Shown in pieces: positions 56,364 through 64,000 of a DNA stretch of 64,000 nt. The stretch is taken from the NCBI RefSeq assembly GCF_003985145.1, contig NZ_ML133521.1, positions 372,001 to 436,000 of the forward strand. Reading direction: 5' to 3'. The notes under the pieces are model-generated. The model was not told where the DNA came from. It made no database searches and saw nothing but the letters and a program-made list of their open reading frames with translations. This stretch comes from Rhizobium anhuiense. GTDB lineage: Bacteria; Pseudomonadota; Alphaproteobacteria; Rhizobiales; Rhizobiaceae. Both the position numbers and the translations under genes were made by a program. How positions within the stretch are numbered: position 1 is the first letter of the stretch; each line of letters opens with the position of its first letter.

Positions 56364-58445
56364 TCAGCTCTTCCCGGTGGCGCTTATTGTCGAGGCGGTG
56401 AACCCTTCCGTCGCCAGGCGGCCGTCGTAGGGGAAAGGCGCATAATCGTGCCATTCGGCCAGCTTGTTGCGGTAAGCCTGCCTGTAAGCCCGATCGTCCG
56501 AAAACGCGATATTGTCCTGAACGAGTTCCATCCCGATGTCGTAATAAATGTCGAGGTTGCGCAAGTCCGGCACAGGTGTTTCACCGCCTTCGGATTCTGC
56601 TTGCATTTGCCAGAAAAGCGCCTCGAGGCGGGCGGCAAGAGCTGGAATGTCGCGCAACGTGCAGCTCTCCCGTTTTGCCTGCAAGGATTCCCTGATCGTT
56701 CTCAGGCTCTTGGGATCGTTTGCAAAGCCAATGGCTCTTTCGATGTAGCTCTGCGGCCCCGAGCAGATCAGTTCCGGGACGCCGGCGGCGGCAACGATGC
56801 TATGGCAGAAACGCGCGGCAAAGCTCTTGCCGGGGAATGTCAGGATAGGCAGTCCCATGGTGAGCGCGTCGGCTGCGGTGGAATGCGCTCCATAGGGAAA
56901 TGTGTCGAGGAACAGGTCGGCGAGCGCGATGCGGGCGAGATGCTTCGCATTCGGCGCCTTGGGCGCGAAAATGAGCCGTTCCGGCGCGACACCGGCTTTC
57001 TCCGCTGCCTGGCGCAGGCGTTGATCCACATCGTCGTTTCCAGCGAGCAGCCAGAGCACGCTGCCGGTCGTCGCAAGAAGAATTTTCATCCAGTCGGCAA
57101 AGGTTTCCTGCGTGATTTTCTGCATGCCGTTGAAGCAGGCAAAAACGAAGGCGTCTTCCGGCAGTCCGGCTTCTGCTCGCGACGGCCTTTCGGCGATCAC
57201 CCTCTTGCGATCGATCGGCTGGTTGCAGGCAATCCTGAGCACCTTTTCCGAATAATAGATCTCGTTCTCGGGCGGGATGATGTGTTCGTCGGCGATGATG
57301 TAGTGATGGAACGGGCTGGCCATGGTGCCGGGATAACCGCAAAAGTTGACCACCACAGGCGCTGGCCGGTAGGCAAAGATTTTCGTTCGTGCATGCTTGG
57401 TGTAGCCGTTGACATCGACAAGAATGTCGATGTCGTCGTCGGCGATCTGCCTTGCAGCGTCGGCATCGCTCAGCGCGGCAATATCGCGCCAACAATCAAC
57501 GGCAGCTTTCATGCGTGCCTGGGTCGCATCCCCTGCAACCGGCTCGCCGCAATAATAGGCGTAGATTTCGAGGCTCTTCTTGTCATGCAGCTCCAGCACC
57601 TCTCTAAGCGCAAAACCGACCGCGTGGTCGCGCAGATCCGAGGAGACATAGCCGACGCGAAGGCGCTGGCCGGTTCCCGTCTTCTGCTTGGGCACCTTGC
57701 GTGAGAAGCCGCTGGTATCCGGACGTCCGACGAAGGCCTTGTTGTAGCGGTAGGCTTTGGCGAGCTGGAATAATGGATCATCGGAAAAGCAGGCGAGCGC
57801 CAGCGGCGACATGGAATCGAGCAGGTGACGCATGGAGACATGGTCCGACGGCACCAGCGTCGGCCACTTGCACTGGCGCTGGCGGAGCGCGCTCCAATGT
57901 TGCCCGGCTTCCGTCTTGTCGGGCCGCAGTTCCATCGCCTGCCACAATGCCGTTTCCGCGTCTTCCAGGAGGCCCGCGTTTTCCATGACGCGCCCGATGT
58001 GCTGAAGCGCCAGCAGGCGATGCAGCAGCCCGTCGGCTGTGCTCTCCGCAGTCATCTCCACGAAACTCTGCCATTGCAGAATGGCCTGCGTGGCAACGCC
58101 GCTGTCTTCCAACGCCCGTCCAAGATTGATGTGCGCCGGTCCAAAGCGCGGATTAAGTTTCAAGCAGGCGCGCAATGCGTGGATCGAGCCTGCCACGTCG
58201 CCCAACTGCCGCAGGGTGACCGAATAATTGAAATAGACGAGATGCAGGAAAGGATGAGTCTCGTTGAAGGCGATCCAGACTTTATAGACGTCTGCCGCCT
58301 CGAGTCTCTGCCCGACGGCGCTGCGACTTTCGGCGAACTGAAACAAGTCCGTGAATGAAAGGCGCTGAGTGCGCGCGAGCTCCAGGATCCCAGCCAGTGA
58401 CGGAACGGGAATTGGCGCTGATGCATCATTGGTGACCATGGACAT
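56364..58445 (-). CDS. TPR-containing SPINDLY/OGT-like glycosyltransferase (GT41 type)
   Basis: This 693-residue cytoplasmic protein has helical TPR-like repeats at residues about 40-190 (VYFNYSVTLRQLGDVAGSIH; FGPAHINLGRALEDSGVATQ; LLALQHIGRVMENAGLLEDA). The catalytic half is of the O-GlcNAc-transferase/SPINDLY kind: RVGYVSSDLRDHAVGFALRE near 270, DVNGYTKHARTKIFAYRPAP, FCGYPGTMASPFHHYIIADE, and the nucleotide-sugar site FPYGAHSTAADALTMGLPIL near 550. Bacterial relatives attach sugars to Ser/Thr or Asn of proteins, often large adhesins or flagellins. The gene lies 170 bases downstream of a giant Ser/Thr-rich repeat gene and directly before glf. I infer that the repeat protein is its substrate. 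Start chosen at ATG 58445; ATG 58439 is possible. Confidence 0.88.
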   Translation of the reverse strand: MSMVTNDASAPIPVPSLAGILELARTQRLSFTDLFQFAESRSAVGQRLEAADVYKVWIAFNETHPFLHLVYFNYSVTLRQLGDVAGSIHALRACLKLNPRFGPAHINLGRALEDSGVATQAILQWQSFVEMTAESTADGLLHRLLALQHIGRVMENAGLLEDAETALWQAMELRPDKTEAGQHWSALRQRQCKWPTLVPSDHVSMRHLLDSMSPLALACFSDDPLFQLAKAYRYNKAFVGRPDTSGFSRKVPKQKTGTGQRLRVGYVSSDLRDHAVGFALREVLELHDKKSLEIYAYYCGEPVAGDATQARMKAAVDCWRDIAALSDADAARQIADDDIDILVDVNGYTKHARTKIFAYRPAPVVVNFCGYPGTMASPFHHYIIADEHIIPPENEIYYSEKVLRIACNQPIDRKRVIAERPSRAEAGLPEDAFVFACFNGMQKITQETFADWMKILLATTGSVLWLLAGNDDVDQRLRQAAEKAGVAPERLIFAPKAPNAKHLARIALADLFLDTFPYGAHSTAADALTMGLPILTFPGKSFAARFCHSIVAAAGVPELICSGPQSYIERAIGFANDPKSLRTIRESLQAKRESCTLRDIPALAARLEALFWQMQAESEGGETPVPDLRNLDIYYDIGMELVQDNIAFSDDRAYRQAYRNKLAEWHDYAPFPYDGRLATEGFTASTISATGKS

Positions 58446-58615
58446 CCCACGAATTGACGGCCGGCATTGCTACCATTTGCGAAAGGCTAACGATAGCTAA
58501 CGGCGATAGCTTGCTCTAAACATGTCGGGCAGACGCCTGTTGAAATCAGCGTGGGACTGCGACCCTTGCGATGGCCGAAATCCTTGCGCTGCTCGCTCGC
58601 GCTCCCGCCGTGCGA
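58446..58615. other. Short gap between repeat gene and glycosyltransferase
   Basis: The 170 bases contain GATAGCTAACG and related GCTAACG/CGATAGC copies near 58485-58515 but no convincing terminator. Read-through from the repeat gene into the glycosyltransferase is therefore possible. Confidence 0.35.
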
Positions 58616-61600
58616 TCAGGCATTCAGATAAACCGAAATGACTGCCGCTATCTGGTCCGAACTCAGATTGCCCATTTGGGTTTCCATGAGAGCATTCAGT
58701 TGCTCGCTCGACAGGCTCACAATATCGTCCGTGGACAATCCAGCCACACCGGTCGAGCTGAACGATGCGATATCGGCGGTCGAGAAGGTTGCCAGCTCCT
58801 CGGTGGTCAGTGCCGCGACTTGGGCCGAAGTCAGGCCGGTGACCTGGCTTGAGGTCAAAGCCTCCGCCTGATCTGTCGTCAAGGCGGCGATGGCTCTGGT
58901 GGTCAGTCCCGAAATCGCACTTGAACCCAAGGCGATGATGTCGTCGGTGGAGAAGAGAGCGAGGTCGTCCGTGTCCAGTGCGGCGAGCTGCACTGCATTC
59001 AGGGCACTGATCTGCGCCGTCGACAAGGCCGCGATTTGATCGGCGCTCATGGCCGCCACTTGCTTGTAACCCAGCGAGGCGACCTGGCTTTTTGTCAAAG
59101 CGGCGACCTGCTCGCTGGAAAGCGTGGCGACAACGGCTGTGGACAATCCCGATATGGCGCTCGAGCTGATCGCCACCAGTTCTTTTGTCGAGAAGCTTTC
59201 CAGATCCTCGGTGGTCAGGCCTGCGACGCCAGCCGAGCTCAATGCTGCAATCTGGGTGGTGGAAAGCGCTTCAACCTGTTCGATACTGAGGGCTGCGACC
59301 TGAACGCTGCTCAGACCGGCAATGCTTGCCGTGCCCAGGCCGGCAATTTGAGCCGTGGAGAGATTGGCGATAAAGTCGGTAGACAATCCCTGTATGGCAG
59401 CCGAGCTGATCGCTGCGATATCGGCTGTTGAGAAGGTTGCGAGGTCGTCGGTGGCGAGGCCCGCGATGCCGGCCGAACTCAACCCGGCAATCTGTGTGGT
59501 GGAAAGCACCTCAACCTGCTCGATGCTCAAAGCACCGACCTGCGCGCTGCTCAGACCGGCGACGCTGGCGGCGCTCAGAGCCGCGATCTGCGCGGTCGAC
59601 AAGGCCGCGAGATCATCGGTCGTCAAGACGGCAACCTGTGTGGAACCAAGCGCGCCGACCTGAGCGGTGGTCAGGGCCTCCAGCTGATCGGTGCTCAAGG
59701 CCTCGATCTGTGCGGTGGAAAGGCCCGCAATGCCAGCCGTGCCCAGGGCCGCGATCTGACCCGTCGATAAGGCTGCGATGGTGGCCGTGCTCAAACCGGA
59801 TATGGCAGTCGAGCTGATCGCCGCGATATCGGCGGTCGAGAAGGTCTCGAGATCGTCCGTTCCGAGCGCCGCAATCTGGGCTGAGCTCAGCACGGCAACC
59901 TGGCTCGTCGTCAAAGCCTTGGCCTGATCGGTGCTCAATGCGGCAATCTGCGCGGTCGCCAGGCCGGCGATGCCAGCCGTGCTCAGGGCCGCGATCTGGG
60001 CAGTCGACAGAGCCGCGATAACGGCCGTGGACAATCCCGATAGCGCGCTCGAACCGATCGCTGCGATATCGGCGGTCGAGAACGCCTCGAGATCGTCCGT
60101 TCCGAGCGCCGCGGTCTGCTTGGAGCTGAGAGCCCCGACCTGGGTCGTCGTCAAGGCCTCAACCTGACCTGTGCTGAGTGCTGCAATCTGCGCGCTGCTA
60201 AGACCTGTGATGCCGGCGGCACTCAGAGCCGCGATCTGCGCGGTCGACAGTCCCGCGATATCATCGGTACTCAAGGCAGCAACCTGCTTGGAACCAAGCG
60301 CGCCGACCTGAGCGGTCGTCAGGGCCTCAAGCTGGCCAGTGCTCAAGGCAACGATCTGCGCGGTGGAAAGGCCCGCAATGCCAGCCGTGCCCAGGGCCGC
60401 GATCTGGCCCGTCGAAAAGGCTGCTATCGTGTCTGCGGTCAATCCGGATATTGCGCTCGAACTGATCGCTGCGATATCGGCGGTCGAGAAGGTCTCGAGA
60501 TCGTCCGTTCCGAGCGCCGCGATCTGGGTCGAGCTCAAGACTGCGACTTGCAGTGTCGTCAGGGCACTGGCCTGATCGGTACTCAATGCGGCAATCTGCG
60601 CGGCGCTCAGACCTGCGATGCCGGCCGTGCTGAGTGCCGCGATCTGCGCGGTCGTCAGTCCCGCGATATCAGCGGTCGCCAAGACAGCAACTTGCTTGGA
60701 ACCAAGCGCGCCGACCTGAGCTGTGGTCAGGGCCTCCAGCTGATCGGTGCTCAAGGCCTCGATCTGCGCGGTGGAAAGGCCCGCAATGCCAGCCGTACCC
60801 AGAGCCGCGATCTGGTCCGTCGAAAAGGCTGCGATCGTGTCCGCGCTCAATCCCGAAATGGCACTCGAACTGATCGCCGCGATATCGGCAGTCGAGAAGG
60901 TCTCGAGATCGTCCGTTCCGAGCGCCGCAATCTGGGTCGAGCTCAGCACCGCAACCTGGGGCGTCGTCAGAGCCTCGGCCTGGTCCGTGCTCAATGCGGC
61001 AATCTGCGTGGTCGTCAGGCCGGCGATGCCGGTCGTGCTCAGCGCCGCAATCTGGGCGGTTGACAGGGCCGCGATATCATCCGTGCTCAGGGCGACAAGC
61101 TGCTTGGAGCTGAGAGCCCCGACCTGTGTCGTCGTCAGGGCCCCAACCTGACCTGTGTTGAGCGCAGCGATCTGCGTGGTGGTCAGACCCGCAATACCGG
61201 ACGTGCTGAGCGCGGCAACTTGCGTGCTGGAAAGGGAAGCGACCGCAGCGGTGCTCAGGGCGGCGATCTGCGTCGAGTTGAGCACAGCAACCTGCTTGGT
61301 CAGCAAGTCGTCGATTTGCCCGGCGTCCAAGGCCGCGATCTGTTTGGTGGAAAGGCCGGCAATCCCGGCCGTGCTCAGGGCAGCGATCTGAGCACTGGAC
61401 AGCGCGGCGATAACCGTCGTGGACAATCCGGTGATCGCACTCGAACCGATCGCCGCCATATCCTTGGTTGAGAAAGTCGCTATATCGTCCGTATCCAGGG
61501 CCGCAAGCTGCGTCGCACTCAGCGCCCCGACCTGGATCGTCGTCAATGCCTCGGCCTGTGCGGTGCTCAGGGCGGCGATCTGTTTGGTGGAAAGCTGTGC

Positions 61601-64000
61601 GATGCCGGATGTGCTCAGGGCCGCGATCTGATCTGTCGAGAGGACGGCTATGACAGCGGTGGGCAATCCCGCTATGGCGCTCGCACTGAAGGCGGCGATA
61701 TCCTTGGTCGAGAACGTGGCTATGTCGTCGGCATCCAGCACAGCAAGCTGTGTCGAACTGAGGGCGCCGATCTGAGCGGTGGTCAAAGCGTCAAGCTGTG
61801 CTGTGCTCAAAGCGACGATCTGTTTGGTGGAAAGGCCCGCAATGCCTGACGTGCTCAGGGCCGCGACCTGATCCGTCGAGAGGGCCGCGATAACGGCGGT
61901 GGACAATCCCGATATGATACCCGAACTGATGGCCGCGATATCCTTGGTGGAGAACGTGGCTATGTCGTCCGGACTCAAAGCAGCGATTTGCTTGGAATTG
62001 AGAGCGCCGACCTGCGTGGTCGTCAAGGCCTCGGCCTGGGCGGTGCTCAGCGCCGCAATCTGTGTGGTGGAAAGGCCTGCGATGCCTGATGTGCTCAGGG
62101 CTGCGATCTGCTCAGTGGAGAGGGCGGCGAGAAGATCCGTACTCAAGGTGGCGACTTGCGTCGAACTCAGCGCTGCAATCTGCCTGGTGAGCAAGGCGTC
62201 GATCTGACCGGAATTCAGCGCATTGATCTGTTCGGTGGTCAGACCCGCAATGCCTGACGTGCTCAGGGCCGCGATTTGATCCGCCGAGAGGGCAGCCATA
62301 GCGGTCGTGGACAAGCCTGATACGGCGCTCGAGCCGATCGCCGCGATGTCCTTGGTCGAGAAAGCGGCCAGATCATCCGTCTGCAGGGCGGCTATCTGAT
62401 TTGAGCTCAGCATGGCGACCTGCGTCGTCGTCAGGGCCTCCGCCTGTACAGTGGAAAGGGCGGCGATCTGCTCGGTGGTCAGACCCGCAATGCCGGATGC
62501 GCTCAGAGCGGCGACCTGCGCAGTGGAAAGGGCGGCGATGACATCGGTGCTCAAAACAGCCACCTGCGCTGAGCTGAGCACCCCAACCCGCGCGGTGGTC
62601 AAGGCGGCAATCTGCGACGTGCCGAGGGCGGCGATCTGGCTGGTGGTCAGCCCGGCGATCGCGGATGCACTCAAGACGGCGATCTGATCCGTCGAAAGCG
62701 CCGCTATGACAGCCGTGCTCAAGCCCGACATGCCTTTACTGGTGATCGCCGCGATATCGGCGGTCGAAAAAGTGGCGACGTCATTGGGTTCCAGAGCACC
62801 CACCTGGGTGGAGCTCAGCGCGGCGACCTGAGCCGTCGTCAATGCTTCTGCCTGCGCCGTGCTCAAGGCCTCGACCTGATCGGTTGTCAGACCCGCAATG
62901 CCGGATGTGCTCAGGGCGGCAATCTGTGCGGTGGAAAGGGAAGCGACGACATCCGTACCGAGGGTGGCGACTTGCGTTGAACTCAGCGCCGCAACCTGCT
63001 TGGTGAGCAGGGAATCAATTTGACCGGTGCTCAGCGCGTCGATCTGTTTGGTGGTCAGGCCTGTGACGCTGGCCGTGCTCAGTGCGGCGATCTGATCCGC
63101 CGAGAGGGCTGCTATGGCGGCCGTGCTCAAGCCCGATATGGCTTTGCTGCCGAGCGCCGCAATATCGGCAGTCGAGAATGCGGCGATATCGTTCGCATCC
63201 AGGGCCGCAAGCTGGGTCGAGCTCAACATGGCGACCTGCGTCGTCGTCAATGCCGCTGCCTGGGCCGTGCTCAGGGTGTCGATCTGTTCGGTGGTCAGAC
63301 CCGCAATGCCGGCCGCGCTCAGGGCAGAGATCTGCGCAGTGGAAAGGGAAGCAACGGCGTCCTTGTCGAGAGCCGCCACTTGCGCCGAACTCAGTACCGC
63401 AACCCGCGCGGTCGTCAAGGCGGCAATTTGCGCCGGCTTCAGGGACGCGATCTGGCTGCTCGAAAGACCTGCAACCCCTGCTGCGCTCAGGGCAGCGATC
63501 TGATCCGTCGAGAGGGCTGCCGTGACGGCCGTGCTCAAGCCCGATATGGCTTTGCTGCCGATCGCCGCAATATCGGCGGTCGAGAAGGTCGCGATATCAT
63601 CCGTCCCCAGGGCGGAATACTGTGTTGAACTCAGCGCTGCAGCCTGGGTCGTCGTCAATGCTTCCGCCTGCGTCGTGCTCAGGGCGGAGATCTGTTCGGT
63701 GGTCAAACCCGCCGTACCGGCGGCGCTGAGGGCCGCAACCTGCGCAGTGGAAAGGGATGCGACGACATTCGCCCCCAGGGCCGCGACTTGCGTTGAACTC
63801 AGCACCGCAACGCGAGCGGTGCTCAAGGCGGCAACCTGGCTGGTGTTCAGGGCTGCGATCTGGCTGGTCGTCAGGCCAGTAACCGCGCTCGCGCTGAGGG
63901 CCGCAACCTGTGCGGTGGAAAGCTCTGCGATCTGTTCTGCGCTCAAGCCCGATATGGCTTTACTGCTGATCGTCGCGATATCGGCGGTCGAGAAGGTGGC
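58616..64000 (-). CDS. Giant octapeptide-repeat protein (N-terminus outside window)
   Basis: The frame is open from the right edge to TGA at 58616-58618, giving 1794 visible residues; the true start is beyond 64000. After two edge residues, all of it splits into 224 consecutive octads of consensus L-[ST]-[TS]-x-[QD]-[IV]-x-[AG], e.g. LSTAQIAA, LTTTQVGA. About every 17 (or 10, 24 or 7) octads the leading Leu becomes Phe in FSTADIAA or FSTKDIAA, marking a higher-order repeat; the most common is 17 octads, 136 residues or 408 bp. I saw no Cys, Trp or His, and Asp/Glu outnumber Lys/Arg. The chain ends inside the repeat (VISVYLNA) with no membrane anchor, beta-barrel or RTX module. It is probably a secreted or surface protein whose targeting signal is at the unseen N-terminus. 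No known family was recognised. Confidence 0.85.
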   Translation of the reverse strand, partial: ATFSTADIATISSKAISGLSAEQIAELSTAQVAALSASAVTGLTTSQIAALNTSQVAALSTARVAVLSSTQVAALGANVVASLSTAQVAALSAAGTAGLTTEQISALSTTQAEALTTTQAAALSSTQYSALGTDDIATFSTADIAAIGSKAISGLSTAVTAALSTDQIAALSAAGVAGLSSSQIASLKPAQIAALTTARVAVLSSAQVAALDKDAVASLSTAQISALSAAGIAGLTTEQIDTLSTAQAAALTTTQVAMLSSTQLAALDANDIAAFSTADIAALGSKAISGLSTAAIAALSADQIAALSTASVTGLTTKQIDALSTGQIDSLLTKQVAALSSTQVATLGTDVVASLSTAQIAALSTSGIAGLTTDQVEALSTAQAEALTTAQVAALSSTQVGALEPNDVATFSTADIAAITSKGMSGLSTAVIAALSTDQIAVLSASAIAGLTTSQIAALGTSQIAALTTARVGVLSSAQVAVLSTDVIAALSTAQVAALSASGIAGLTTEQIAALSTVQAEALTTTQVAMLSSNQIAALQTDDLAAFSTKDIAAIGSSAVSGLSTTAMAALSADQIAALSTSGIAGLTTEQINALNSGQIDALLTRQIAALSSTQVATLSTDLLAALSTEQIAALSTSGIAGLSTTQIAALSTAQAEALTTTQVGALNSKQIAALSPDDIATFSTKDIAAISSGIISGLSTAVIAALSTDQVAALSTSGIAGLSTKQIVALSTAQLDALTTAQIGALSSTQLAVLDADDIATFSTKDIAAFSASAIAGLPTAVIAVLSTDQIAALSTSGIAQLSTKQIAALSTAQAEALTTIQVGALSATQLAALDTDDIATFSTKDMAAIGSSAITGLSTTVIAALSSAQIAALSTAGIAGLSTKQIAALDAGQIDDLLTKQVAVLNSTQIAALSTAAVASLSSTQVAALSTSGIAGLTTTQIAALNTGQVGALTTTQVGALSSKQLVALSTDDIAALSTAQIAALSTTGIAGLTTTQIAALSTDQAEALTTPQVAVLSSTQIAALGTDDLETFSTADIAAISSSAISGLSADTIAAFSTDQIAALGTAGIAGLSTAQIEALSTDQLEALTTAQVGALGSKQVAVLATADIAGLTTAQIAALSTAGIAGLSAAQIAALSTDQASALTTLQVAVLSSTQIAALGTDDLETFSTADIAAISSSAISGLTADTIAAFSTGQIAALGTAGIAGLSTAQIVALSTGQLEALTTAQVGALGSKQVAALSTDDIAGLSTAQIAALSAAGITGLSSAQIAALSTGQVEALTTTQVGALSSKQTAALGTDDLEAFSTADIAAIGSSALSGLSTAVIAALSTAQIAALSTAGIAGLATAQIAALSTDQAKALTTSQVAVLSSAQIAALGTDDLETFSTADIAAISSTAISGLSTATIAALSTGQIAALGTAGIAGLSTAQIEALSTDQLEALTTAQVGALGSTQVAVLTTDDLAALSTAQIAALSAASVAGLSSAQVGALSIEQVEVLSTTQIAGLSSAGIAGLATDDLATFSTADIAAISSAAIQGLSTDFIANLSTAQIAGLGTASIAGLSSVQVAALSIEQVEALSTTQIAALSSAGVAGLTTEDLESFSTKELVAISSSAISGLSTAVVATLSSEQVAALTKSQVASLGYKQVAAMSADQIAALSTAQISALNAVQLAALDTDDLALFSTDDIIALGSSAISGLTTRAIAALTTDQAEALTSSQVTGLTSAQVAALTTEELATFSTADIASFSSTGVAGLSTDDIVSLSSEQLNALMETQMGNLSSDQIAAVISVYLNA

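Noticed and set aside
59000..63630. Several open frames on the plus strand across the repeat region
   Set aside because: They are mirror images of the octapeptide coding strand, lack ribosome sites, and share the same 24-base period.
58616..64000. Regular 24-base periodicity resembling a CRISPR array or satellite
   Set aside because: The periodicity is codon-phased, the units vary at synonymous and variable positions, no spacers separate identical repeats, and one frame is open throughout.

Overview
The window looks like an accessory replicon or chromosome segment of a Rhizobium-type alphaproteobacterium (R. leguminosarum/etli-like). The grounds are high GC, tightly packed catabolic operons, rhizobial palindromic intergenic repeats, a BA14K-type small protein, and a gene set of sugar-oligomer uptake, branched-chain amino-acid breakdown and RND efflux. 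Species was not tested by any search.

Layout. 1-1.0 kb: the end of a GntR/FCD regulator and a four-helix membrane protein. 1.1-19.3 kb: a LacI-controlled catabolic island. A GH29 fucosidase and the lacI gene read leftward. A long rightward operon encodes an Opp/Dpp-type ABC importer, an IolB-like isomerase, a GH39 glycosidase, a TIM-barrel isomerase, a 2-hydroxyacid dehydrogenase, an enolase-superfamily enzyme, an SDR, an IlvD/Edd dehydratase and an RraA-type protein. This reads as uptake and dismantling of a plant-type oligosaccharide through sugar-acid chemistry. Two of its genes carry single-base frameshifts. 19.3-30.2 kb: an RND efflux pump with its adaptor, a CpxR/CpxA-like two-component pair, an outer-membrane factor and a lipoprotein. 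Four copies of a tandem CpxR-like box tie them together. A truncated duplicate of the RND 3' end lies beside the pump.

30.3-46.2 kb: branched-chain amino-acid catabolism. A leftward leucine operon has isovaleryl-CoA dehydrogenase, both methylcrotonyl-CoA carboxylase subunits, a MaoC hydratase and a CitE-like lyase. A rightward operon has an SDR, a thiolase, an acyl-CoA dehydrogenase and the full branched-chain 2-oxoacid dehydrogenase complex E1a-E1b-E2-E3. An AraC regulator and a Phd/PemK-like toxin-antitoxin pair sit between them. 46.2-54.9 kb: decayed fragments, a peroxiredoxin-like gene, small unknowns and a sulfonate-type cluster (substrate-binding protein, oxidoreductase, cyclase, TauD-like dioxygenase, AhpD-like protein).

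54.9-64 kb: the most interesting part. All genes read leftward. First comes a giant protein that runs off the right edge; its visible 1794 residues are nothing but 224 tandem octapeptides rich in Ser/Thr. Next is a TPR-containing SPINDLY/O-GlcNAc-transferase-like glycosyltransferase, then UDP-galactopyranose mutase. I infer a dedicated glycosylation module (repeat acceptor, glycosyltransferase, nucleotide-sugar supply) for a cell-surface or secreted repeat protein; this is untested.
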